Shown one piece after another: positions 1 to 10,649 of a stretch of 64,000 nt of DNA. Under the pieces are notes generated by a model. It was not told where the DNA came from and did no database searches. It worked only from the letters and a program-made list of their open reading frames with translations. This DNA is from Bremia lactucae (Eukaryota > Oomycota > Peronosporomycetes > Peronosporales > Peronosporaceae): assembly GCF_004359215.1 (NCBI RefSeq), contig NC_090613.1, forward strand, positions 5,696,700 through 5,760,699, read 5' to 3'. The position numbers were made by a program, and so were the translations under genes. Within the stretch, counting starts at the first letter, position 1, and every line of letters starts with the position of its first letter.

Positions 1-50
1 ATTGAGCAGGACACGGGACCCTGAGTCCAATATCTTTACTAATTCGCTCG

Positions 51-682
51 ATGAAGAGCAAGAGCAAGCAATCTTCATACAAGACAGCTCGTCGACGAGC
101 TGCCGTGAATGCGAAAGCTAAAGCTCATAGTGAATATAGATTCACTCCGCTTAGTGCGGACGAGCATCTCAAAGAGATAGTGGGTCACAGCTTGGGCATC
201 AGGATCTCCGGTGACCCGACGAGGACCCTGGAGGAAATCGCTGCTCGCGACACTCTTCATAAGCAAAACCTTACGCTAAAGGTAATGACGCGAAGTCAGT
301 ATCTAACGCGCTACGTGACCAAGCCCGTGGGGCTTCGGTGACCTCCATGAGGGAAATTCCGATCATTTTGTTTCCAAACCAAACAAGGAGTGAAAACGAA
401 GTCTCATTTGAGAAATGGGTCTACCGGGCCCGCCGCCTTTGTAATATTTGGAATATCAGAGAGTCTGCGGATAGGGCTGATGTTCGTTTGGTACGGAAGC
501 TTCGCTTCGATATCGCTAAGCTCAAGGCCAAAGGCCAGTTACGTTCGGAATTTATGCCACAAAACGAAAAAAGACCTAGCCGATATTTTAGTGCTTCGGT
601 TGACCGTACAACCATGGATCGAAGCCGCACTGAGGCAATAAATCAACTCAATCCACGTCTAGTGGTGGGAAGCGTCGATTGA
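51..682 (+). pseudogene. Convergent antisense ORF at the 3' end of family 1 (copy A)
   Basis: Two adjoining plus-strand frames (51-341 and 338-682) read toward the minus-strand pol of copy A. The first is rich in Lys, Arg and Ala. The second carries a run also found in copy C, including TSMREIPI, RARRL, RKLRFD and RPSRYFSAS. The same block occurs in the same antisense position in copies C and F, and amino-acid words are kept while intervening DNA differs, so a real protein is more likely than a shadow frame. No domain is recognised. It could be a gag-like or accessory protein of the element; the function is unknown. Confidence 0.5.
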
Positions 683-689
683 CGCCGTA

Positions 690-1062
690 CGGGCAATCTT
701 GCCGTAGAGGTACCTCGAACTACAAGAGTTTTCAGAAGGGGGGACCCTAGCTACTTCACCAGATACTGGTATTGACCCGTACGATGACGTCGCTTTTGAA
801 GTTTCTTTACATGAAAGTGAAACTTTCCATGCGCGGGAGGGGGCCATAATTTTAACGGAAGCATTTGATGCTCTAAGGCACGAGGTGCAACTTCTTCGTG
901 AGGTCCTTGCTCGGGTTGAGAGCTTTTTAGAGGCGCTTCGGGACCGTCTTTCGATGCTGGAGCGTCAGAAGCCTCGTTTAGAGGGCCAGCTGGACATCCT
1001 GGTGAGGATGCAGTAATCTGCGGCACGACCGCCTGTCTCGGCGCAAGCGCCTTAAGGCCCAT
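690..1062 (-). pseudogene. Post-integrase tail and chromodomain, copy A
   Basis: Minus-strand frame with a Pro/Glu-rich linker followed by the start of a chromodomain: a VKKL motif, a basic stretch and GQYQYLVK. Copy C continues this motif into WQGYP and SWE, which is the canonical chromodomain pattern. Such domains at the integrase C-terminus are thought to direct integration to marked chromatin (established for chromoviruses). In this copy the frame breaks right after LVK. Confidence 0.75.
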
Positions 1063-1606
1063 CTAACACAGCCTTGACCACATCTTTATCGTAATTACAA
1101 GCTTTAAGCACCGCAAGAAAATCCAACGGCTTCAGATGCTTTTTGTTGTATTCAGCGTGTGAAAATTGATACTATTTATTCTTCTTTAAAATAAGGTGGG
1201 GTTCTGATCCTGACGGCGCCTTTCAAACACCTTGAATCCCACCGACAACAGGATCGAGATGATACGCTTGTAAGTAGGCTCCTGTACCCGGAGCGTACCC
1301 ATCACTTTATTTTTTGTGTATACTTTAGCAGGCTCATTATTTATGTTTATTGCTATTATTCATTTATTTTTAACTGTTGGTACTACTGATTATCAAATAT
1401 TACTGGCCTATAACGCTTATGTAAGAGGCTATGACTAGGTAATGACCCTCCTGGTGGATACGGGTGCATCACAAAGTTTTGTGAAACTCGCGGCTCTAAG
1501 AAAGAGAAAAATAGCATCGATTATACTTTTTTAATCAATTGTACATATGATTAAGAATTACAAAAACCTGAACCTTATAAGGGTAAAGGTTTATTATCCC
1601 ACGTGG
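1063..1606. other. Insertion of about 540 bp in copy A, with a Gypsy protease scrap
   Basis: Copy C runs without a break from the integrase tail to the chromodomain, but here the two halves are separated by about 540 AT-rich bases. The inserted DNA contains a plus-strand protease fragment near 1430-1510 (TLLVDTGASQSFVKLAALRK) very like the family 2 protease of copy D at 59370-59450. The flanks show CCCA-like ends on both sides, compatible with a short target duplication. The rest (1063-1430 and 1510-1606) is unrecognised. Confidence 0.55.
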
Positions 1607-1614
1607 GAAGGGTC

Positions 1615-2990
1615 TCAATATGGCTTAAGCAAGCCATCGTAGAACACTGGGTATGTACGCAGCTTGCTAGGAAGGTTTAACGTATAAGCGAGGGCTTTCT
1701 TGGCCACGACCGTAAATGGTCCAATAATGCGGGCGCATTTGGTCTTGAAGACCGCGGAGACCAATTTGGTAGGTAAGTTTTTAGCGTTTCTGTGAAACTC
1801 GGTCTCCGACCATATACGAATTAATATACCTTCTGCCTTTGGCATTTGCTTGTTCTTTTTGTTTGTCTTGGCTATCAGCCATCGTATCCCTTACATGTCT
1901 TGAGACACTAAATTGCATCGCGAGAAGCTCGCTTACTTGTTTCCGAACGGTAACAGGGCTGATATCAGCAAGCCTGTCGGCTAATTCTCCCCCATCAAGC
2001 CCTGAACCACGCAGTGGTATCGTTAATGAAACGCGTGGGTGGGTGAGACCGTTGACATAGAACCGAGTATTGCCTGTAGAGGCATGTACAGCGTTATTCA
2101 ACGCAAACTCCACACTGGGAGCATTGGGCTCCTGCGCTTGGTATCTGAGCACACACACTGCGTAAAACGTCTTCAATGACGCGATTGACACGTTCAATTT
2201 GACCATCGACCCGCGGATGGTCCACAGTGGACATATCCAATCTGGTGCCAAGCACTCGGATATTGATTTCCAGAATTTACTCGTGAAACGGGAGTCCCGA
2301 TCAGAGACAGTTGCCACTGGCAAATCGTGTTGTCAAAACACGCGATCAAGAAACAGTCTTGCTGTACCTTCACCATCAATGGAATCCGGGACGGCCGCTA
2401 AGAGAACCATTTTGCTTAATCGGTCAACAAAGACCACTATGCCTGAGTTACCGGCTGAATCGTATGGTAGACCGAAAACAAAATCCATACCAATGGACTT
2501 CCAACAACCTACGGGTTCGGGATGGCTCGCCAGTGGCGCAGCAGCATGCGCCGAGGGTTAAACTCGTTGGCAAGTTTCGCATGTGCGAACGTATGCGCTG
2601 ACCCATTGATAAAATTTGGGCCACCAATAAATCTGGCTTACAGAGCCGTAGGTCTTTTTCCTACCGAGATTACCACCAAGGACAGTATCGTGTGCCTTAT
2701 ATAGGAATCAATACTTCAAATCTCCATCATGAGGAACAACGACACGCGGAGAGTCCGCAGTGTCTGTTCAATAAAGCAACAGGTCGTTCTTGATTGAAAT
2801 CGATGTAACCTTGCACGTAAATGTGCTGGCAATTTAATACCTGAATCAAAGTTCCTTAGAGCTCGTACTAGAGCTACACACTGTTCATCTTTGGCGTACG
2901 CCGAACGGATTAATTCAGGAATAGGCGACATGATAGTCGTTAAATGAGAGAGCTCATAATCCGACCTGCGTGATAACGCATCGGCCAAAG
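1615..2990 (-). pseudogene. Integrase region of copy A
   Basis: Minus strand, in several broken frames. From the N-terminal side: ADALSRRSDYELSHLTT (end of RNase H), a zinc-binding region, a DDE core piece with the SDRDSRFTSKFWK motif (2320-2270), the conserved FALNNAVHASTG stretch, and the C-terminal part ending LPSKLRTYPVFYDGLLKPY. This is the enzyme that inserts element cDNA. It is nearly identical to 27795-28993 of copy C and inactive because of stops and frame chang­es. Confidence 0.85.
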
Positions 2991-4434
2991 TATTCTGCTT
3001 GTCAGGCTTATACGTCTCCTTGAAGTTGTATTCCGCGAAAAAGTATAGTTATCGGGCCATTCTCTGTGAGAGATGGGGCGACTTAGTCGCCGTGCCTAAT
3101 GACGCGTGATCTGTATATATCACAAACGGCTTAGAGCAGAGCAGATGAAATCTGAATTAGACGAGAGCATACTTCATAGCAAGTAACTCTTTGTCATGAA
3201 CTGAATAAATCTTTTCCACAGTTTAAGCTGTCTAGACTTGAACGCGATAACACGTTTACGCCCATCAACATCTGTTTGTAACAGAGCACTTCCAATAACA
3301 AAATTCGATGCGTCACAGACAACACTGACAGGCCAATTTTGATTTGGCAGTCCCAGAATCGGGGCATGGATAAGTCTATCCTTTACTGCTTGAAAGGCAT
3401 TATGCTCTGGGTAAGTCCATCACCAATCTGTATCCTTTTTAAGGAGATTTGATAATGGCCTAGCCATATCAGAGTATTTTTCGCTAAATTTGTGTAAATA
3501 ATTGGCGAGACCCAACCAATTCAGCAAATTCATTTGATTTTTAGGAACATGCCAATCTTCTATGGCTTTTACCTTAGCGGGATCCGCTCTGAGGCCTCGC
3601 TTTTCAATAAAGCACCCTAAAAGAATTTCTTCTGCGCTAAAAATGCATTTAGATGCATTGGCATATAGTTCATTTGTGCGCATACACTCAAGCACAGCTC
3701 GCAAATGATCAAATTGGTTTTTCATATCCGACCGAACCTGATCCGCACGACTATGGACAAAAATGTCATCAAAATAAGTCGGTGCATAACCTCGATGAGG
3801 GCGGAACAGTTGCATCACAAGACGATTAAATATTGCCGGGGCATTAGAAAGCCCTTGTGGCATAACCAACCACTCCCATAGCATACTGCCTGTGCTGCTA
3901 ACCGCTGTAAGCGGGATAACGCTAGTTCGCATGACCATCGACTCCGTCAAGTGCACTGTACATTGTACATCCCACCACATTGTTCTGAACATCCGTTCTA
4001 GGAATAACGTTTTGTGCTGGTATAGAGGCAGCATTCAGCTTATTATAAGCATGTACAATGCGTTATTTACCCTTTTGCTTTTTGACACAAAATTTTGGTG
4101 TCGAATGGGGAAATTTGCTCTCGGGGTACCATTCCCGCCTCGTACTTAGCACGAAAGAAATCGTTAATGACGTCACACTGTTCCCTTGATAAAGGCCGCT
4201 GTCGTGTGACACAGTATTGACCAAGTCAATTTCATGACGGACACCTCTATCCGCAGGTAAAACAGATGGTGGATTGGTATATACCACATCTTGGAATACC
4301 TTGATCCACACATAAAGTGGATCCGTAGGATCTTTAAGGATCAATGACTCACTCCGCGCACTTAATGCAGCTTTTGTATCATCCAGGACGGGCCAGGACA
4401 GCTTCGTCCAGAAGTGACGATGAGTTTTACTCAA
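2990..4434 (-). pseudogene. Reverse transcriptase and RNase H of copy A
   Basis: Minus strand. 4434-4063 carries the RT entry region (PPSVLPADRGVRHEIDL). 4034-3420 carries the palm, with LWEWLVMPQGLSNAPA and the catalytic YFDDIFVHSRA. The thumb/connection follows, then RNase H around 3380-2990 (VVCDASNFVIGSALLQTD). These are the replication enzymes of the element, and frame breaks make them nonfunctional. Confidence 0.88.
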
Positions 4435-5219
4435 TCATAGGTCGAATGACTACCATCTAAGATAGGTCGTTAGCCCTTAAGGCTCGGCCGCACTCATCAA
4501 TAGACATTTCGTCTACTGCAGAAGAGCATGTTACGAAGGGATTGCCGCAAGGCTAACTTCTGCCTCGATGCTACCGGTTACACCATTACAAGCGTATTCA
4601 ATTCCTTACTCAAATCACTTTGCGAGGGTATAGACCCTTCGCGTCTCGCCAGCCTTGGAGTAGAGACAATACGCCTCTTAGAGGCTGGGACATTCACGTC
4701 TTCAAATTTTCAGCCTGTATGGGATCTATACCAGAGCTGGTGTCTACTTCGACATCCGACAAGGAATTAGGTAACTCAGCTTCCTTGTCCAGCGACCGTT
4801 TACGTGTCATTTCACGTGCATTAAAAGGGTTTGACCCGAAATGCCATGGCGAACCGCCAATTATGTCACTACTGACACTCAGCATGATGCCACCTCGGCC
4901 GACCACGGTGGACTTAGACTTGCCACTCCACGTATCTCAGGGATATAACACCCTTGATGACTCGGTCTTAGGCCAACAATGCTTTTAGCATTTAGTGAAT
5001 CGTTTTTAAAACAATTGCTACTCGACGGAATACGTGCCATTCCAACTCCTTTTTCTGAGTTAAGCCCAAAATAAATGTTTTCAACATTGGATTTAGTAAC
5101 TCAGATATTACAATGTCTAACACACTGATAAATTTAGTCAGTCATATGCGCCAATAGCGCTTTTGTCTCCTAGCAAAGGTGGGCTCATGACTTCTCAGAA
5201 ATTTGCTTGGAACATTGCG

Positions 5220-5560
5220 CGTGGTGCCTAAGGTCTTAGACCTCCAATCGATCCGTGACTCATGGCGTTTAATCCAGGCCATACCAAGGATGGGATCATA
5301 TCTCGAATTCGATTAAGGACGAGGCAGCGTTCCATACTGTCAAAGTCCAGAAACTTCTTGCCTAAATTCAAGAAACTTTAGGAGCAGTGACACGAGTCCC
5401 AGTCGCTAAGCGAGCAGTGATTGTATCACTTTCATGCGCTTTAAGTCCCCAACGCATTAGTTTCCCTCAAGCGAAAGACGTCAAGCATAAGTGCAAGACG
5501 CTCCTGAGTCAATTATAATTGACCACGGCTTATCAAAACCCTTTACAGTCGCTAAAGCGA
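5220..5560 (-). pseudogene. Aspartic protease region of copy A (remnant)
   Basis: The minus strand carries the C-terminal part of a Gypsy protease, with an ILGMAW-type segment near 5290 and a following IDWRSKT. It aligns by eye with the protease remnants of copies B (25120-25390) and F (40915-41225). The catalytic Asp triad is not readable here. Between this region and RT (4435-5219) lies degenerate pol linker with no domain I can name. Confidence 0.55.
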
Positions 5561-5667
5561 CTAGCAGCCAGGCTTGTACTCTCACCGATCTAATTGGGGC
5601 TAGATTCTATTTATTCTCACCTCCTAGAGTTTTAACAGAGCCTAGGTCTTCCCCAGTAGAGCGGTTT

Positions 5668-6526
5668 TCACCTACATGGTATCGACGTTTTCCGCACCGT
5701 ACCAGATTTCTGGTATAGGTCGGAATTGGTGCTATTTTGAGCTTTACGAGTATTTTGTAGGGGACAGGCCGGACGTAAATGTTTCGTGCTTCCGCACATA
5801 CAACATCTACAAATGATTTCATGCTGTTCCACTGCTTGAAGTGCCTTTTCTCCCTCCTCAACGAGGCGTAGATCCATGAATTCCGGTCTATTAGACGGTA
5901 CCAATGTGCTCGAAGAGCTTGTTCGGTAAATAGGCGGGCTAACGCGAGCAGACTTAAAGACGAACTCAGCGCGTAGCGCTATGGCAATTGCGTCTTCGAA
6001 AGTAGCTGGATGGGGTCGTAATAATTCCGAACGGTCAACGCCTTCATTGAGAAACCCCAAAAAAATTTACGATAGTTGCTTCTTGCATCGGGCCTTGAAG
6101 CATAGATGCAATGAGTGTTCTCAACTCCTGGGCATGGTCCTCTAGGGCTCGTTTACCCTGTCGAGTCGCTATGAGCCGTGATCGTATGCGTAAAGCCTAA
6201 TCAGGCGGTGCAAACATGCTGGTCATTTGCTGAATTACCGAATCCCATGAGAAAAAAAAGCGTCGTCTATGGACGCTGCACGAGAGTGCCCACTCCATGG
6301 CTCTATCTTCGAGGTACAGAGATATACCGAGTTGGCATAGATGCCGCAAGGGTGATCCTGAACCTGGCCGATCGGGGAGGATTCGTACGCATGAAGGTTT
6401 CAACCCTTGCATGCAAAACCTCTGGTCCCTGAATATACTGAACTTTACATATTCAAGCCCAAATAAAGTTTTGAGCTTGTCATACGCTATGCCCTGCGCT
6501 TCTATAAGTTTTGAGACCTCTTCCAT
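5668..6526 (-). pseudogene. gag of copy A
   Basis: The minus-strand frame starting at 6526 (MEEVSKL) gives the N-terminal gag domain. The frame 6060-5668 gives the C-terminal part, ending with a zinc knuckle CCMCGSTKHLRPAC (C-x2-C-x4-H-x4-C) that binds RNA. The two halves are out of frame. Gag forms the particle that packages element RNA. The same protein is seen in copies B and C. Confidence 0.8.
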
Positions 6527-6582
6527 TTCAGTGAAGGCTTAGTCTTATAAAGACTCAGAGATTGACTACTAGTGCTACCAGA

Positions 6583-6914
6583 TGTAGCGGAGCTTCTTCG
6601 CTGCTAAAGATAGAGGAAGACTTTTAGACTTCAAGATCAAAAGGAAAACTCAGCATTTTTAATTTTAATTTAAATTCAAAACCTTACCGTAGCTAATTCA
6701 AAATAGATTTCGGCCGCCAGATATATATCTGGCGGCGACTACATTTGTTACCCATAATAAATGGAATTTAAGTAATTAATTATTTTAAAATAGAATAAAA
6801 GGGTATTTACCCATAAAGTAAATGTACCACAACAACGGTTCTCCAACCGATGTGTGCCCCATTACAATAAAGGTACCACAAAACGGTTCTCCAACCAATG
6901 TGTGCCTCATTACA
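6583..6914 (-). repeat. 5' LTR of family 1 (type L3), copy A
   Basis: Read on the minus strand it starts TGTAATGAGGCACAC at 6914 and ends GCTCCGCTACA at 6583, so it has TG...CA termini, and it lies just upstream of gag. Copies of the same LTR are at 23411-23872, 31288-31764 and split at 45370-45443 plus 47716-47935. A short terminal segment is tandemly duplicated (6829-6866 and 6877-6914). It contains a perfect palindromic hairpin at 6713-6736. Confidence 0.75.
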
Positions 6915-7690
6915 GAGGCAGTCAAAAACACGTCGATTTGGGCGAGCGCGCGTGAACAGGCACAACCGCGTCTCCGATTGCGCATAAAATGCAACGTCAA
7001 CATTTGATGATATTCCATATGTCTAACGTTAACTCCATTTTGTTCGGTATTGAGGTTTCGACCTCCAAGCGGTACGGAACCGTACATTCGACCAGCACCA
7101 TTTGTTGGACACACTGCTGAGCTTTATAGGAACGTTATTTAAGTTGTATATGGCATAAGCGGCCACTATAGTAATTTGATAAGGCCTTTCGGTGCGCGTG
7201 CTGCTCTTCGAGTAACGCCAAATAGGCAGCCTCCGCATGTGTGATTAGCTGTACTCGAAAAGGCGGGACCAAGCCAGACCCATTCTTAGACCCGGCTTTG
7301 ATATTGTCGATTACCAGATCAGGAGCAAGCCTGGTATGAGCGAGCGTTAAAATTTTACGCATACGCCAACTGCTGACGCTAACCTAAATGTAGTGATAGC
7401 GTAAACGACTTTCAGTAGACAGCGAAGGCCTAAATGATACCTGCATCTTCCTACGATGTTCCGCTGTAAATATATGCTGCAGCGAGTGTACGCTCGAAAT
7501 TATGCTCGACCTCTAAAATTAAAATTGCGTGGGCTAAAATTTAAGCTTCATTGTAAGGGTGGTCGATTTGGCTATTTTCGCCTCGCGAACCAGACTCAAG
7601 ATTTTTATTGATCTTCCTATCTGATGAATTTTAATTAAACGATAAATGCTCAGGACTCAATTCAGGCATCAGTAAACTGCAAGCGGGCAC
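6915..7690 (-). repeat. Repeat R upstream of the copy A LTR
   Basis: About 775 bp that match, inverted, the DNA just upstream of the LTR of copy B (22115-22666 plus 23197-23410). A minus-strand open frame at 7135-7362 encodes about 75 residues including LAPDLVIDNIKAGSK and FRVQLITHAEAAYLALLEE, and the wording is kept in the second copy. I do not recognise the protein. R could be part of an older element into which family 1 inserted, or the mark of an inverted segmental duplication. Confidence 0.6.
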
Positions 7691-7880
7691 GTCGTAATGC
7701 GGCCACGCTCTACTTATACACACACCATAGCACAGCGAGGAGGCGGTTTAACCAGCTTCTTTTGCGTGCAGTGAGGTAGTTGCGGTGGGCGCGTTAGCGA
7801 CTTCACCTAACGCACTAAGTACTTTGATTAAGTGTCTTCACGGGAGCGGTAATCCGGCTCGTGCTAAATAGTTCCGCTTA
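7684..7880 (-). repeat. LTR fragment, type L2
   Basis: Minus-strand fragment of the same LTR found at 22667-23196 and 57560-58112: it carries the GCGGGCACGTCGTAATGCGG end and the CGGGAGCGGTAATCCGGCTC block. It is truncated at about 7870. The next 120 bases (7881-7997) show nothing recognisable. Confidence 0.65.
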
Positions 7881-7997
7881 CCATTTTTGGTAGGTGTGTG
7901 GACTTCTTAGATGGACTTTTGGGTAATCAAACCAAAGGAAGTTGGAGGCAATAACAGGTCTGGGATGCCCTTAGATGTTCTGGGCCGCACGCATGCT

Positions 7998-8150
7998 ACG
8001 ACGGGGTGTATCGTTACATAAAATTAACACTTATAAATAGTTTATTAATATATTATCTAAAAGGTAGAGAATATTTGGAGAATATTACTTACATAGTAAT
8101 GTTCAGAAATCTTATCCATAAATAGGTATAGGCCATTATATCTATTTATC
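7998..8150 (-). repeat. LTR fragment, type L1
   Basis: Reverse complement of the end of the LTR at 38561-39001: GGGGTGTATCGTTACAT, then ATTAACACTTA, ATATTATCTAAAAGGTAGA and the ATTTGGAGAATATTAC block. It breaks at about 8150, where the family 2 integrase of copy E begins. Confidence 0.65.
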
Positions 8151-8159
8151 CACCACGAC

Positions 8160-8784
8160 CTGATTGGCACGTTCTGTTTGGCCATTGATCTGAGGATGGT
8201 CTGCAGTCGACATGGGGAACTCGCCACCTAGCAGCCCAAGCACTTGTCGCCAAAACCCAGACGTAAATCATTGATCCCGGTCCAATACTATGGACTCGGC
8301 CATCTCGTGTAATCGGTATACGCGATCCAGGACAAGAGAGCTGCCTACTTGCCTTTGATCGATGTCTTACATGGTGCTGAATGAACCATCTTGCTTAGAC
8401 CGTTTACGAAGACGACGAGCCCCGTCCGACCCTAATGTGAAGTCTAGACTTACTGACTTCCAACAGTTGGTTGGAATCGGTAGCGGCTTCAGTGGCGCAC
8501 TGCTGGACGGTGCAGGCTTTATGCTGACACTGTTCGCAAGAGCGAATATAGTTGGCCACCCATCTAAATAAGTGCGTTCACCAAAATTTCTCTGACACTC
8601 GTAAGAATGTCTTTTCACGGCCCAGATGCCCACTAGATGGCGCATCATGGAGCTCGTGAAGGGTCATCAGCTTGAGGTCTGTGTCATGAGGCACATAGAT
8701 TCCCAAGGAATCACAAGGTGACAGCTGATGCCATAACAGGCCATCGATGAAGCTAAAGCGATTTACCTCAGCTTTCTCCTGCAT
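8160..8784 (-). pseudogene. Integrase N-terminal region of copy E
   Basis: The minus-strand frame 8784-8578 carries LLWHQLSPCD, then the HHCC-type zinc region (HELHDAPSSGHLGREKTF). A broken frame continues with CWKSVSLDF, the start of the catalytic core near 8470. In family 2 this follows RNase H directly. This stretch is exactly the part missing from copy D at about 62068. Confidence 0.75.
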
Positions 8785-8799
8785 TTTTTCGACCCCTCA

Positions 8800-9912
8800 G
8801 TGGTAGATGCGGACTCATGCGTCTCGCACGCTGGTTATTGCCATCGCTCTTCGGAAAGGGATTCCTCTTGCTGGGCGTCTTCGCCCCAGCAGGGGCCCAG
8901 GCATAGCAGCGCTCATATGACTGCGCTTGCCACATTTGTGACAGACAACGTCTGCATTGCCCAACTCCATGGAAGTGACACCTGTTCTCTCGGCCGACGG
9001 CTTATACCAAGCTATCGCCGAGGCACTGTTGTAAAATTTCTCCTCAACTAAGGCAATTTGGATTCCATCGTTGACGGCACCTTTCTAATAAGAGCCTGTC
9101 ACGATGAGCCATGACGTATTCCGTTCATAAACTTGGGCACTTTTATGTGCTCCCCAATCGGACCTACGGTAATTGATCCCGACAGCTAGTGCATCTCCTG
9201 CACATGCTCTTGCATAGATCGCTTCGCCTGCCACGCCCCGAAAACGCGCACCTTATGCAACACCTCGTTGTTTGGTGGCTGGCACATGGCGCGAGTCTTT
9301 GTCTTATAATCGCCCATGAAGGGAACACCTTGAATACGCTATACCCGCCGAGTAAGCCCACTCTGAGGCTTTACCGCGCGGGTGCGACATGGAGTACGGC
9401 ACCATCGGGCTGTCATCTTCGATTAGCTGCGACACACCGCATTGCTTTACTGCTAACAGCCGATGGATATCGTGCGCGCTGCAGTTCCATCGAACTTGGG
9501 CGGGTCCATCCGAATAAGCCTCGGCTGAGAGCGGAGAGCATCTTAACAGTCCTGTTGAAAGCCTCGCTTCGAGCCTGCTCTCGCCTTAGCTCATCCTGAG
9601 TCTGTGTGACAGACTCCGCCGTAGCATGGCTTTGTGCCTCGGACGCGACCCTTCGCTGTCCGAGCATGAGTGCGTCAAACTGCTCCAACTGAGTAACATG
9701 TTGCTCAGGAGACTACCCAAGACCCTGGCCATGGCTTGTTCCCTAAGTCCCTGCGCCGTCTGCTCAGCCAACTCCCGATGATGTTCGGAGGTGGGGGGAA
9801 ATGAGTCCAATCGATATTGAGGCTCATCCTCACGTACACGCTCAAAGATGCGGGTCGTGGGAAGGATTTCAAGTTCCACCAAGTGTAGACGGGCGCTACT
9901 TAAAGCTGCCAC
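8800..9912 (-). pseudogene. gag of copy E (frameshifted)
   Basis: Minus-strand frames 9912-9586 and 9688-9413 match the coiled-coil N-terminal half of the copy D gag (SEHHREL, QRRVASEAQSHATAESVTQT). The middle at 9410-9000 and the zinc knuckle near 8940 (VVCHKCGKRSHMS) follow in other frames. Several single-base indels disrupt it. Confidence 0.8.
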
Positions 9913-9944
9913 GTACTACGCACGCACACACCTTCGACGATTTA

Positions 9945-10310
9945 CCGCCTTCTCTCACGTGCAGTGAGGTTTGTGGTGGGCGCCTTAGCGACCTCACCCA
10001 ACTCACGAAGTACACTGATAAAAGTGTCGTCACGGGAGCGGTAATCCGGCTCCTCGTGCAAACTTATCAAGTATATTGTAAGTTTAAGACTGATTTATAT
10101 TTAATCGCATTAAATATAAATTTCTGTTATTACCTAGCATAAATGCCGTCTTTGTAGATAGACTAATATGTGCTGCGAGCGTATCGTTTTTGGGTATTTC
10201 GCATAGCGGATGACGCTAGGATGTACCAATGTGCATCACATACATAAGGGTGGGTCACATATATATGAAGCACACTTAAGTGGTAGGTTTTTTTTTTATT
10301 ACTTCAATTA
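9945..10310 (-). repeat. 5' LTR of copy E, type L2 (truncated)
   Basis: Minus-strand match to the L2 LTR: CTCACGTGCAGTGAGG, CGGGAGCGGTAATCCGGCTC, TTTATATTTAATCGCATTAA and the GGATGACGCTAGG region. The outer end with TGTAACGGGC is not found. It is followed by about 340 bases (10311-10649) of AT-rich spacer with no gene or known repeat. Confidence 0.65.
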
Positions 10311-10649
10311 AGTACCTAGGAATTTAAGTTGAATATAACAATTCCAACGTAAATACTTCTTTATTATTTTCTCTTACAGAAATAATATTCATGTTTTAAC
10401 GGTACACCCCGTTCCATTTCGTGCTAAACTGACGGCCCCGGGTCACTCGATGTTATGTAAGAGCTAATTCCTGTCTAGGACAGCGACTCAAAGAAGTAAT
10501 TCACTATTCTTTCCAATCCTGGGTGCAGGTCCTAGTGCCGTGTCATCTTTTGTGCATTTGGGCATGTAAGTTCAGTGCTTAACAATTAATTCATTGTAAA
10601 TGCCCACATAACGCGATAATCTTTTATCGATAAAGTCATCCAAGAATCT

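Larger units (their letters stand above)
1..6914 (-). mobile_element. Ty3/Gypsy chromodomain retrotransposon, family 1, copy A (decayed)
   Basis: A degenerate LTR retrotransposon read on the minus strand: 5' LTR (6583-6914), gag (5668-6526), protease (about 5220-5560), reverse transcriptase (3420-4434), RNase H (about 2990-3420), integrase (1615-2990) and chromodomain (about 690-845). The order protease-RT-RNase H-integrase is diagnostic of Ty3/Gypsy. Frames are broken by many stops and indels. The 3' LTR lies outside the window. A segment of about 540 bp (1063-1606) interrupts it relative to copy C. Past the chromodomain lies a plus-strand open frame (51-682) that converges on pol. Confidence 0.85.
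8160..10310 (-). mobile_element. Ty3/Gypsy family 2, copy E (gag joined to integrase, pol middle deleted)
   Basis: Read on the minus strand: an L2-type LTR (about 9945-10310), gag (about 8800-9912), then directly the integrase zinc region and start of the core (8160-8784). Protease, RT and RNase H are missing, so the junction near 8790 marks a large internal deletion. The intact order is seen in copy D. Confidence 0.75.

Noticed and set aside
421..630. Minus-strand frame behind the copy A chromodomain as a pol extension
   Set aside because: Comparison of copies A and C shows better kept amino-acid words on the plus strand, so the minus frame is taken as shadow.
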